Shown here: piece after piece, positions 7,459 through 15,682 of the stretch
Position numbering within the stretch: position 1 is the first letter of the stretch
Layout of the letters: each line of letters opens with the position of its first letter
DNA from: CAWUIO01 sp963922455
Lineage (GTDB): Bacteria; Bacteroidota; Bacteroidia; Cytophagales; Microscillaceae
Assembly: GCA_963922455.1 (NCBI GenBank)
Contig: CAWUIO010000050.1
Coordinates: 1-45,873, forward strand
Direction: 5' to 3'
DNA: 45,873 bases
Position numbers and translations under genes: made by a program
The notes under the pieces: generated by a model
What the model saw: only the letters and a program-made list of their open reading frames with translations
The model's database searches: none
Told to the model about the DNA's origin: nothing

Positions 7459-7732
7459 GTCCGAAAAGCTAGCAAACTTGGAAAGAGGAAAATGGTATTT
7501 TGGTAGGTCTCCCGAGGAAAAATTTTGGGGCTTGCCCGCGCTAAAAAATAGGGCTTCAAACGGGAACATATCTGCCCGCGCGGGCCGGGCTGGGCTGCTG
7601 AGCCGGCCCACGCGCAAACCAGCGAGGGTCTCAGCCCACTCCTTTTAATGAAGAGGCGCCCATCCCTAAGCCAAGTATTGCTTCAGATAGGGAGTTCTGA
7701 GAGGCTAAGATTACTATATTGGCTTTTCGGAC
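7459..7732 (-). repeat. MITE-like element copy 1, with terminal inverted repeats
   Basis: The ends are inverted copies: GTCCGAAAAGC (7459-7469) and GCTTTTCGGAC (7722-7732). The 274-base unit contains the GC-rich hairpin element R1 and has no coding capacity. The reverse complement matches 29911-30177 over almost its whole length, including both flanks of the hairpin core (shared words such as AGCCAATAT, ACTCCCTA, TTCATTAAAAGGAGTG). It is therefore a dispersed repeat with defined ends, a non-autonomous mobile element in form. Confidence 0.75.
7527..7675 (-). repeat. GC-rich hairpin element R1 (subtype b)
   Basis: Member of the dispersed ~130-150 bp family; tail GGGGCTTGCC at 7527, head CCCTAAGCCA near 7674. 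Variable stem: GCCCGCGC (7534-7541) pairs 8/8 with GCGCGGGC (7578-7585) around a 36-base loop. The head region has the subtype-b sequence (GCGCCTCTTCATTAAAAGGA on the minus strand) shared with R5 and unlike R2, R4 and R8. Confidence 0.8.
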
Positions 7733-7737
7733 AGTCT

Positions 7738-8125
7738 TAGGTGGGTATCCCTAAGCCATATGAGAGGAGAGAGGAGGGATTTTAGGGAGGGCAATAGGCT
7801 ATGAGTCCCTTGTTGGCAGATTGGCCATTCGCTTTACTCTTTCGGGTAGCGCAGATTACAATCTCGCCTAGCAAGATTTTAAAAGAAAAGGGAATTATAG
7901 TCTGGAATCCGTTTTAAATAGTTTCTACGTTTTACAAAGAGGTTTTTGAGGATAGAAAGCACAGGGTGAAAAGCCTGGATTTGTCCCCCTGCTGGTACTT
8001 GCCAGAAGGGACACCAAAAAGTTTCTTTAACAAGGATGCTATTATATACTCCTAAGGAATGTCAATAGAAAATATTTTCTCTTCTTAGCTCTCTCCTCTC
8101 ACTTCACTGCTCTCTCTTCTTCTTC
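7738..8125. other. Non-coding spacer between repeat elements R1 and R2
   Basis: No gene seen. It contains an extra head-like motif (TATCCCTAAGCCA, 7746-7758) followed directly by a purine tract (GAGAGGAGAGAGGAGGG, from 7761), and, near the other end, a complementary pyrimidine tract (CTCTCCTCTCACTTC, about 8090-8105) leading into the head of R2. GA-rich tracts next to element heads recur at R10. Confidence 0.4.
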
Positions 8126-8256
8126 GGCTGAGGGATAGAACGGCCTGTTTGAGCTCGTGAGGGCTTCGCGGGGAAAGGCAGCGAGTAGTGAAAGCCCGAC
8201 CCCGGCGGCAAATGATGGGTATTTGGATACCCTCGTTCACCGCCGGGGGCAGCCCC
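8126..8256 (+). repeat. GC-rich hairpin element R2 (subtype a)
   Basis: Head GGCTGAGGGATAGAACGGCC, conserved middle GGCAGCGAGTAGTGAAAGCC, tail GGGGCAGCCCC. Variable stem: CCCCGGCGG (8200-8208) pairs 9/9 with CCGCCGGGG (8240-8248) around a 31-base loop. The element ends two bases before the stop codon of the convergent S15 peptidase gene, so its hairpin would sit at that gene's mRNA 3' end. Confidence 0.85.
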
Positions 8257-8258
8257 CC

Positions 8259-10193
8259 TTATTTGCTTGGCAAAATTTGTACTTCTATATGACTAGGGTA
8301 CTCCTTTGAGTGGTATACCCGGTGGGTCGCTTTGATAAAATCCTCTTCGTTGGCTTCAAAGATATTGGGGACAAACTTCTGAGGATTGCGGTCAAAGATG
8401 GGAAACCAGGTACTCTGCACCTGGACCATCAGGCGATGGCCCTTTTTGAAGGTATGATTGACGTCTTGTAAGCGGAAGGTGATGGGAGTGACTTCATTGG
8501 CTACCATGGGTTCGGGCTGGCTGAAATCCTTGCGGTAGCGGCTACGCATAATTTCGCTGCGTACCATCTGCTGATAGCCCCCTAAGCTTACGTGTTTGGG
8601 GGTATAAGGCGTGTTGGGCTCATCGCCGGGGTAGACATCGATGAGCTTGACGACCCAGTCGGCATCGGTGCCGGTAGTACTTACGTGGAGATTTACGGTG
8701 ATCTCACCGGCCAGTTTAAGGTCTTCTTCCAGGACTTCGGTGTCAAAAACGAGTACATCGGGGCGCCGGGCGGCAAAACGTTGGTCTTCCGACATATAAT
8801 TTCGGGGGGTAATTTTGAAAGAGCCCGGAATATCCATGGTATAGGGTACGGGCTTCATGGGGTCGCTGATATACTCGGAGTAGGCATCGTCGGTACCCGC
8901 TTCAAAGGCTAAGCCGCCCTGGGCTTGCAAATACATCTTTTTATTTTGAGCGTTTTGGGGAGGCCAAGCTGGAAATTGCTCCCATTTTTTTATACCGGTA
9001 TCGTACATATACGCTTCGGGGAGGCCCGTGCTACCATCTCCGGCTTCTTTGAGAAAGTGCTTAAAAAAGCGGGCCTCGATATTTTCTTGGTAGAAGGTGG
9101 CAATGCTATCTCCAAAATAAATGTGATGATGCCTGTGATGCCCCCGCTCCCGAGACCAACCGCCGTGACCAAATGGCCCCATAACGATGGTATTATAGGC
9201 TTGAGGGTTGTTTTTTTCAATGGTTTTGTAGGTATTGAGGGGGCCGTAGAGGTCTTCGGCATCAAACCAACCACCCACGACGAGGAAGGCGTGCTTCAAG
9301 TTCTTTAAGTGGGGGAGGATGCTGCGCTTTTGCCAAAACTCATCGTAATTGGGATGGCTTGCAAGCTCTTTCCAGAAGAAGTTTTCTTCTCCGTAGTATT
9401 TTTTAGCATTTTTGAGGGGGCCGAGTTCCATAAAGAAATCATAGCCATCGGGCGTGGGTTGCTTAAAAAAGGAAAACCAAGATCGGTCTGTTGGCTCGTC
9501 CTTTTGGATTCCAAAGAGGGGGGTGTTCCAGAAGTACCCTAGGGTGTAGGCTCCATTATGGTGAAAATCGTCAAAGTAAAAGTCGGCAATCGGGGCCTGG
9601 GGAGAGGAGGCTTTCAAAGCCGGGTGGGCATCAATAGCACTGGCCGTAGTGTAAAAGCCCGGGTAGGAAATGCCATACTGCCCCACTTTGCCATTGTGGT
9701 GGTCTAGGTTTTTGAGGAGCCACTCGATGGTGTCATAGCAGTCGGAGCTTTCGTCGACTTGTTGTTTGTTCTTTTTGTTGGGGATGTGAGGGGTCATGTT
9801 CGTCCAAGTCCCCTCACTTTTGTAGCGTCCTCTCACATCTTGTTGGACATAGATGTACTTTTCGCGGTCCATAGCTTGGGAGGGCCCCAAACGACGGGGC
9901 ATGCTAGTTTCCCCGTAGGGGGCGATGCTATAACAAGTACGTTTTAAAACGATGGGATAAGAATTGTCGGCCGAGGCATCTTTGGGGGTGTAGATGGACG
10001 TATACAGTTTTACTCCATCGCGCATGGGGATGTAGACTTCTTTTTTGGTGTAATTAGCTTTTATAAATTCTGGATGGCTAGGCTTGGGGTTGGTTTCTTG
10101 GGCCCTAAGCTCGAAGCCAGCCAGATGCGAAATGGCCCACAAAAGCCCTAAGACTGCTAATGGAAGGCGTTTACCGTGTGTGTGAAGTTGCAT
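8259..10193 (-). CDS. Secreted S15/CocE-NonD family hydrolase (X-Pro dipeptidyl-peptidase-like)
   Basis: Alpha/beta-hydrolase of the peptidase S15 (X-Pro dipeptidyl-peptidase) / CocE-NonD group, which cleaves N-terminal X-Pro dipeptides or related acyl esters and amides. N-terminal signal peptide (about residues 1-31) suggests export. The catalytic triad is visible: Ser176 in GQYGISYPGF, Asp311 or Asp314 in VVGGWFDAEDLYG, His343 in MGPFGHGGWSRE. The hydrolase domain opens with VYIPMRDGVKLYTSIYTP, and the C-terminal part is the jelly-roll X-Pro-dipeptidyl-peptidase C domain (EITVNLHVSTTGTDADWVVK, then a VNHTFKKGHRLMVQVQS strand). 644 residues is normal. It stands alone, convergent with msrA and separated from it by repeats R1 and R2. 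Its substrate cannot be told from sequence. Confidence 0.93.
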   Translation of the reverse strand: MQLHTHGKRLPLAVLGLLWAISHLAGFELRAQETNPKPSHPEFIKANYTKKEVYIPMRDGVKLYTSIYTPKDASADNSYPIVLKRTCYSIAPYGETSMPRRLGPSQAMDREKYIYVQQDVRGRYKSEGTWTNMTPHIPNKKNKQQVDESSDCYDTIEWLLKNLDHHNGKVGQYGISYPGFYTTASAIDAHPALKASSPQAPIADFYFDDFHHNGAYTLGYFWNTPLFGIQKDEPTDRSWFSFFKQPTPDGYDFFMELGPLKNAKKYYGEENFFWKELASHPNYDEFWQKRSILPHLKNLKHAFLVVGGWFDAEDLYGPLNTYKTIEKNNPQAYNTIVMGPFGHGGWSRERGHHRHHHIYFGDSIATFYQENIEARFFKHFLKEAGDGSTGLPEAYMYDTGIKKWEQFPAWPPQNAQNKKMYLQAQGGLAFEAGTDDAYSEYISDPMKPVPYTMDIPGSFKITPRNYMSEDQRFAARRPDVLVFDTEVLEEDLKLAGEITVNLHVSTTGTDADWVVKLIDVYPGDEPNTPYTPKHVSLGGYQQMVRSEIMRSRYRKDFSQPEPMVANEVTPITFRLQDVNHTFKKGHRLMVQVQSTWFPIFDRNPQKFVPNIFEANEEDFIKATHRVYHSKEYPSHIEVQILPSK

Positions 10194-10345
10194 AAAAAGA
10201 TTATATTAAAAAGGTATTTCGATAGGAACTTGAATTTATGCAAATTTGCGAGAACGGACAAAATGCTTAACGAAAAGAAAAATTCTTGTAACCGTATAAG
10301 CTTGGAATGGTTTCAAAGGATAGGATTAAGCATATAGATTTAAGT

Positions 10346-10990
10346 ATGGAAGTCAAAACATTTCATTCAGAAGAAATTCGGAACTTAGATAAGTTCTATC
10401 GACGCAATTTGATTAATTGTTTGAGTGGGTTTAAAAGTATTAACTTGGTTGGGACTCTTTCGGGGCAGGGGCAGAGCAATTTGGCCCCGTTTAGCCAAAT
10501 TATTCATGTGGGGGCCGACCCAGCTTTGATGGGTATGTTGCTAAGGCCCGATACCGTGCCCCGGCATACTTTGGCCAATATTCGGGAGCAGGAATTTTAT
10601 ACGTTTAACCATTTGTATCCAGAAATGTACCGGAAAGCCCACCAAGCTTCGGCCCGGTATGCGATCTCAGAATTTGAAGCCTGTGGTTTGACTCCCGTTT
10701 TCAGTGAAAAGCACCCGGCTCCCTATGTCCAAGAATCACATCTTAGGATTGGCTTACACTTGGCCGAAGAAATACGGATACCACAAAACGGTACGATCTT
10801 AGTAATTGGAGAAGTAGTAGAAATCAGGGTACCGCAAGGCTGGCTAGGCGAAGATGGCTTTGTAGATTTAGAAAAAGGGGCAACGGTTACGTGTTCGGGC
10901 CTGGACTCCTACCATATAACCCAAAAGTTGGCGCGCTTAAGTTATGCCAAACCCGATCGTCGCTTAGAGGAGATAGGCCCTGGTAAATAA
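10346..10990 (+). CDS. Flavin reductase-like (split-barrel FMN-binding) protein
   Basis: Protein of the flavin reductase-like, FMN-binding split-barrel superfamily. Members either reduce flavin with NAD(P)H or simply bind FMN; Bacteroidota paralogues are mostly uncharacterised. The core is seen in INLVGTLSGQGQSNLAPFSQ, LMGMLLRPDTVPRHTLANI (phosphate-binding type loop with Arg) and HLRIGLHLAEE. I chose ATG 10346 (MEVKTFHSEEI) rather than the in-frame ATG at 10307 because the 13 extra residues lie outside the family's usual N-terminus. The product is 214 residues. It is divergent from the S15 gene and followed after 80 bases by a sensor gene on the same strand. The upstream gap contains GCAAATTTGC, a perfect 10-base palindrome at 10239-10248, which could be a regulator site. 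Confidence 0.8.
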   Translation: MEVKTFHSEEIRNLDKFYRRNLINCLSGFKSINLVGTLSGQGQSNLAPFSQIIHVGADPALMGMLLRPDTVPRHTLANIREQEFYTFNHLYPEMYRKAHQASARYAISEFEACGLTPVFSEKHPAPYVQESHLRIGLHLAEEIRIPQNGTILVIGEVVEIRVPQGWLGEDGFVDLEKGATVTCSGLDSYHITQKLARLSYAKPDRRLEEIGPGK

Positions 10991-11070
10991 GCATTGTATT
11001 TGCAAAAGCCACATAATTTGTGTAAGCTCGTAAGGCAAAGTGCCTGGGAGAAATTAAACTTGCTAAGGAT

Positions 11071-12573
11071 ATGTCTGAAAGATCAACCAATTTCCGTAGT
11101 TATTTTCAGGTAGGATTAAAGAGTTTTCAAGGGCGGATTACCTTGGGATTCTTGGTGACTATTTTGGTGTTTTGTCTTTTTCTTTTCTTTACCAATTGGT
11201 ATTGGAGTAGCTATGAGACACGTAAAGACGTTTTATTAACGCAAGCGAAGCCTTTGGCATTAGAATTGGCCGAATTGGACCGCTTACTAACGCAGTCACA
11301 AAAAAATTTAGTTTTGTACGCCTACTTAGGAAATGATTCCTTGATGGTCCGTATTAAACAATCTTGGTTGATTAACATCCCGGAGACTAAATCCAAGATT
11401 AAGAATGTAGTGAATCAGTTGGATGTGCCCGATCTGGATGTACAATACTCCAATTTAAATGCTTTACTGGGAAGATATAAACAAGAGGAAGAAAAGTTTA
11501 TCCGGATATTACGTACCACCACCAATCCTCAAATCCGAAAACACGAGTTGAGAAGTGAGTTGTTTTTTATATTTAATGAGGTGAGCCGACAGATTGCCCA
11601 ATTAGAGCAGTTAGTGACGACTTATGAAAGGGAAATTTACGCTGAGCTGAGCAGTACCCGGATCTTGTATGCCCGGGGGGTGATAATAGGAATTATCTTG
11701 GCCTTTTTACTGAGTTACTTTGTCGGGATTAGGCTATTCCAAAAGGTTTTTGAATGGATCCGGGAGATCAGTACAAGACTGGGTAGACTGAGTGATGGCT
11801 ATTTGGTGGATACCCTAGAGCCGCAAGCCCAAGAATATAGCAGCATTGTAAATTACACAAATAACTTGAATGATAACCTCAAATCGGTACGGGACTTTGC
11901 TATCGAGGTAGGGAAAGGAAATTTTGGGCAGCAAAGAAACTTCTTCAGTCAGGATAGTGATTTAGGGAAGGCATTTACCGAAATGGAAATTAGCCTCCAA
12001 AGGGTAAATGAAGAAGAAAAAAACCGAAACTGGATTACGCAGGGTTTAGCTGAGTTTTCCGAATTGCTCAGTGCCTATGGCCAGGAAACCGCCCAAGTTG
12101 CTCAAAATATCATAGGCCGCTTGATGAAACGATTAGATGCGATACAGGGAGGCTTTTTTGTGTTGCGCCAAAATGCGGATCAACCGGGCTTCGAGCTCAT
12201 TGCTTCGTATGCGTATGGTAAGGAAAAGTTTCAAGAAAAATGGGTTGGAATAGACGATGGTTTAGTGGGAAGGGTTTTTCACGAAAGAGAATTGGTATAT
12301 TTGGAAGATATCCCTGAGGGATATATGGAAATTGCTTCAGGGGTAGGCCAAGCCGAGCCTAAAACCTTGATCTTGGTTCCCCTTCTAAATGATGAAACCG
12401 AACTGGTAGGGATTATAGAGATGGCTTCTTTATACCCTTTTGAGCCTCATCAAATTGAGTTTTTAACCAAACTCGGAGGCAATATTGCCTATTCTATCAA
12501 AATGATGGAAACTGATAGAAAAAATATAAGCTCCTTGGACTCTTCCAATAAAACGAGCTTGTCAAAAGTTTAA
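11071..12573 (+). CDS. Membrane sensor protein with HAMP-like linker and GAF domain
   Basis: 500-residue inner-membrane sensor. Membrane segments at about residues 23-45 and 203-222 frame a ~155-residue, mostly helical extracytoplasmic domain, the layout of four-helix-bundle chemoreceptor-type sensors. After the second segment comes a HAMP-like helical linker (about 222-310) and then a GAF domain (about 340-478: FFVLRQNADQPGFELIASYA, ETELVGIIEMASL). There is no kinase, phosphatase, cyclase or methyl-accepting output domain, so the signal must pass to a partner. The downstream gene (12593-13819), only 19 bases away, is the obvious candidate. Function beyond sensing is unknown. Confidence 0.8.
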   Translation: MSERSTNFRSYFQVGLKSFQGRITLGFLVTILVFCLFLFFTNWYWSSYETRKDVLLTQAKPLALELAELDRLLTQSQKNLVLYAYLGNDSLMVRIKQSWLINIPETKSKIKNVVNQLDVPDLDVQYSNLNALLGRYKQEEEKFIRILRTTTNPQIRKHELRSELFFIFNEVSRQIAQLEQLVTTYEREIYAELSSTRILYARGVIIGIILAFLLSYFVGIRLFQKVFEWIREISTRLGRLSDGYLVDTLEPQAQEYSSIVNYTNNLNDNLKSVRDFAIEVGKGNFGQQRNFFSQDSDLGKAFTEMEISLQRVNEEEKNRNWITQGLAEFSELLSAYGQETAQVAQNIIGRLMKRLDAIQGGFFVLRQNADQPGFELIASYAYGKEKFQEKWVGIDDGLVGRVFHERELVYLEDIPEGYMEIASGVGQAEPKTLILVPLLNDETELVGIIEMASLYPFEPHQIEFLTKLGGNIAYSIKMMETDRKNISSLDSSNKTSLSKV

Positions 12574-12592
12574 AACTAGGCCGAATGCATCC

Positions 12593-13819
12593 TTGAGAAA
12601 TGCTAAGCACATATGGCTATTTACAGATTACCGTAGAGATACCCTCATACAGGGGCTTCTTCTAATTGGTCTGTACCTGGGTTTTGGGGGGCAATTACTC
12701 CACGGGCAAGATGAAACCCAGATTAATTCCCGTTTCGAGACGGCTAAGTTGGAGATCCTTTGCCGTAGTTTGGATTTTATATTATTGCATACCGAATCCT
12801 CTCAGACCTATGTGTCTCTCGATTGTCGTAGTTTGCTTAGTCTTCGTGAGGGTATTCCGGCAGACAATACCCAAGCTACTTACTTCTTTTCATTGTTTGA
12901 AGATAAGACCTATGCGAGCTATGGTAAAAATAAATTACGTCAGAGAGTAGATAAATTAATCTCAGATATTGAAGTAGAATTAAAAAAGTTAAAATCGGGA
13001 TCGGAGTGGCGCGAAGGAGTACAAGTACTGCTTTTAGAATTAAAAAATATGAAAAATCGGCTCTTGGAAGCAAGCCGCCCTCCCAGTACAGAAACAAGCC
13101 CCGAAACAGAAACACTTTTTGAAACTGGACCCCCGTCAAACCCATCCTCCTCGGATATAAGTTCCACGCATATGACCATTTTATACACCTTGATTATTCT
13201 ATTAGCCGGCGGTTTGTTTTATTTATATTGGCAAAATAGACAACTCCAGCAAGAATTATTAGATTATGAAGATGACCTGGATCAAAAATACAGCCGCTTG
13301 GATAACCGGATGGATACCAGCACGCCAATTAAAGATTATCAATCATTGGTACTAAAATTTAATTTTTTGAATGATCAGCTCAACGCAGTTATTCAAGAAG
13401 TGCAGATTTTAAAAAACCGTAATCAATACAAAATGTCGGCCGAGGAATTATTTGCGCAGCGCACTGAGCATCTGGAAACGTATACCCATAATCCTTCGGT
13501 ACAAATCTATTACGCTAAACCCCAGGCTAATCAAAATTATTTGGAACCGCAGGCTTTGGCCACCGAACCCAGTTTAGATCATATTTACAAGGTTGAAATT
13601 AACCTCGAGGATCCAGACCAAGCCTATTTAAAAATCGTTGATAGACGGGAATATCATCATAAGGCCCTGAAACACCCCGAAGAAATGCTTTCCCATTTTT
13701 GTGATTACAGCCACGAACCCTACAACCATACCCGTATCCTAAGTATTGAGCCGGGTTTACTGGAAAAAAAGAACCAAAATTGGATTCTTTTGAAAAAAAC
13801 CCGGGTTACATTTGAGTAA
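12593..13819 (+). CDS. Membrane-anchored coiled-coil protein of unknown function
   Basis: About 408 residues. The frame has no ATG near its 5' end; TTG at 12593 is the best candidate start, so the N-terminus is uncertain. A hydrophobic segment near residues 20-38 (signal peptide or anchor) precedes a helical region, a Pro/Ser/Thr-rich linker (about 160-190) and a transmembrane segment (about 195-215, ILYTLIILLAGGLFYLYW). Then comes a short coiled coil and a soluble C-terminal domain of about 120 residues containing VEINLEDPDQAYLKIVDRRE. No recognised family. It follows the GAF sensor by 19 bases and is likely co-transcribed, perhaps relaying its signal; this is inference. Confidence 0.65.
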   Translation: MRNAKHIWLFTDYRRDTLIQGLLLIGLYLGFGGQLLHGQDETQINSRFETAKLEILCRSLDFILLHTESSQTYVSLDCRSLLSLREGIPADNTQATYFFSLFEDKTYASYGKNKLRQRVDKLISDIEVELKKLKSGSEWREGVQVLLLELKNMKNRLLEASRPPSTETSPETETLFETGPPSNPSSSDISSTHMTILYTLIILLAGGLFYLYWQNRQLQQELLDYEDDLDQKYSRLDNRMDTSTPIKDYQSLVLKFNFLNDQLNAVIQEVQILKNRNQYKMSAEELFAQRTEHLETYTHNPSVQIYYAKPQANQNYLEPQALATEPSLDHIYKVEINLEDPDQAYLKIVDRREYHHKALKHPEEMLSHFCDYSHEPYNHTRILSIEPGLLEKKNQNWILLKKTRVTFE

Positions 13820-14057
13820 TTCCCACTTTTTGCTTAAGGATTGATTTTTGCGGATATCTTATCATACGATAACCTGGCTCACTTCCCATATATATAAAAA
13901 AGCTCGGATACGCTAAGGATAGGATTTTCGTTAAATAAATGTCGGTCCACCTAGTTTTTCTGAGTGGTTTTACCCACGGGCACATTTTTTTTCCAAAAGT
14001 GTGGTTACTAATTTAATGTAAATAGAATTCAACTAAAAAGCCCTGCTTTTTTTTAAG

Positions 14058-14597
14058 ATGAGAGATAGCCAGATTTTAAAAAGAATAAAAAGCGGAGATG
14101 AGTCAGCCCTTGATTTGATATATAAAAAAAACTATAAGATGATGACCCGTATGGTTATCAACAATAGTGGAAGCGAAGACGAGGCTAAAGATATATACCA
14201 AGAAGCGATTCTCATTTTCTGGCAGAAAGTTCGAAAGAAAGACTTTGTTCTAACTTCCAAGATTAGTACGTACATTTACAGTGTCTGTCAAAACCTTTGG
14301 AGAAAAGAGTTAGAACGTAAATCCCGCTTATCCCACGAATCCAAGGATAGCGAGGAATATATGGACTTTGATAAACAAGAGCGTGAGGCAATTATCCACG
14401 AATGCATTAATAGTTTAGGAGAAACTTGTCAAAAAGTATTGAAGTACTACTATTTTGATAATCTTTCTATGCAAGATATTGCCAAAAAAATGGGGTTTGC
14501 CAACGCTGATACGGCCAAGACTAAAAAATATAAGTGCAAAAAAGAACTGGATAAACTTATTAAGATTAAATACAAAGCCACTGACTTCTTAGATTAA
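14058..14597 (+). CDS. ECF-type RNA polymerase sigma factor
   Basis: 179-residue sigma-70 family factor of the extracytoplasmic-function type. Region 2 is at about residues 20-90 (DEAKDIYQEAILIFWQKV, then YIYSVCQNLWRKEL, the -10 recognition helices). Region 4 is at about 120-170 (LGETCQKVLKYYYFDNLSMQ, then IAKKMGFANADTAKTKKYKC, the helix-turn-helix that reads the -35). The linker lacks a full region 3, as expected. The gene starts 238 bases after the previous one, so it has its own promoter region, and is followed after only four bases by a membrane protein gene likely to be its regulator. Which genes it controls cannot be seen here. Confidence 0.92.
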   Translation: MRDSQILKRIKSGDESALDLIYKKNYKMMTRMVINNSGSEDEAKDIYQEAILIFWQKVRKKDFVLTSKISTYIYSVCQNLWRKELERKSRLSHESKDSEEYMDFDKQEREAIIHECINSLGETCQKVLKYYYFDNLSMQDIAKKMGFANADTAKTKKYKCKKELDKLIKIKYKATDFLD

Positions 14598-14601
14598 TCC
14601 G

Positions 14602-15558
14602 ATGTTTAAACCATTTGACCAGAATAAAATCGAAGCTTATTTGATGGATAAGCTTAACCCTAACGAAAAAATTGCTTTTGAAGAGCTTTTGGAGCAAGAT
14701 CCTATTCTCCAAAGTGAGTTTCAATTGCAACAAGAAATCCTTAGGGCTATACAAAGCCAACGTAAACACGAACTAAAAGCCAGACTGGGCCAATTGAGTG
14801 TTCCAAGCAGTCCCAAGGCTAGCCTTGGCCGGGCTTTGATTTTGGGTACAATGCTTTTACTGGGAAGTAGTGCGTACTGGGTATACACCCAATGGTACCT
14901 CCAAGAACCTAACCCTCAGACGGTCCCTAGCCTTGTACAAACGAGCCCAAGCCATGAACTTATGCCAGAACCGCCTCCAAATTCAGAAACTGCTATTTTA
15001 GCAGAACCCCTCATGGAAGAAGCGGTGACTGAAAAAGAGGTAGTGGAAAAAGTGGCCGTCCAGGAGACCCTGCAGGCTCTAAGCCACGAGTACCCTAAAT
15101 CGGCTAAATCTATAAAATCTAAAAAGCTGGCCGTAAATCCTAAACCGGTCATCATCGAACGTAATATCAACGATCCCGAAAAAGCAGATGCCAAAGCCGG
15201 TACCATCCGAACAGCTTTCAAAACCGAGTTAGTGTTGGATGATCCTGAAGAACAAGAGCTGGTTAAAGGTATTTTTGATGGGTCTAATAAACCCAACTTA
15301 GAAGATATTGCTCAAAAGAACCAAAACCGCTTACGCTACCAATATTACAACAACGAATTATTTCTTTACAATAGTAATTCGGCCGGCAGAACTTTCCGCA
15401 TCAAGCAAAATGAGGAAGAGCGTGTGTATTTGTACTATAATGAAAACTATTACTTACTACACGAGCCCCAAATCCAAAGCAAAGATTTAAAACCCATTCA
15501 AGATATATCTTTGATTCGTCAATTAGATCAGATCCGCATACAGATCTACGGAAATTAA
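14602..15558 (+). CDS. Putative membrane anti-sigma factor or sigma-operon partner
   Basis: 318-residue single-pass membrane protein. The cytoplasmic N-terminus (MFKPFDQNKIEAYLMDKLNP, then FEELLEQDPILQSEF) resembles the short helical domain found in Bacteroidota anti-sigma and sigma-operon proteins. It lacks the HxxxCxxC zinc motif of classical anti-sigma factors. A transmembrane segment lies at about residues 74-96. The periplasmic part is long, Pro/Glu-rich at first (about 100-170), then basic, ending in a domain with several tyrosines. It sits four bases after the sigma gene and is closed by a terminator, so it is a two-gene operon. The anti-sigma role rests on position and architecture only. 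Confidence 0.65.
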   Translation: MFKPFDQNKIEAYLMDKLNPNEKIAFEELLEQDPILQSEFQLQQEILRAIQSQRKHELKARLGQLSVPSSPKASLGRALILGTMLLLGSSAYWVYTQWYLQEPNPQTVPSLVQTSPSHELMPEPPPNSETAILAEPLMEEAVTEKEVVEKVAVQETLQALSHEYPKSAKSIKSKKLAVNPKPVIIERNINDPEKADAKAGTIRTAFKTELVLDDPEEQELVKGIFDGSNKPNLEDIAQKNQNRLRYQYYNNELFLYNSNSAGRTFRIKQNEEERVYLYYNENYYLLHEPQIQSKDLKPIQDISLIRQLDQIRIQIYGN

Positions 15559-15608
15559 GCCCGCTGTTCCTTTTTACCTCAGGATTTGTCTTTTTGAAGG
15601 TATTTTAT

Positions 15609-15647
15609 GAGCGTATATTTCTTATTTATAGAAATATGCGCTTTTTT
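15609..15647 (+). terminator. Rho-independent terminator of the sigma-factor operon
   Basis: An 11-bp stem, GCGTATATTTC (15611-15621) with GAAATATGCGC (15631-15641, one G-T pair), with a 9-base loop and TTTTTT at 15642-15647. It separates the sigma operon from ftsX. Confidence 0.8.
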
Positions 15648-15682
15648 CGTAGAAGTCTTCCAATATACCATCTGCATATCCT

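Noticed and set aside
7457..7648. 63-residue plus-strand open frame
   Set aside because: It lies entirely within the MITE-like unit and hairpin element R1 and has no protein-like features.
8592..9308. Plus-strand open frames opposite the S15 peptidase
   Set aside because: They are antisense to a gene with an intact catalytic triad and have no features of their own.
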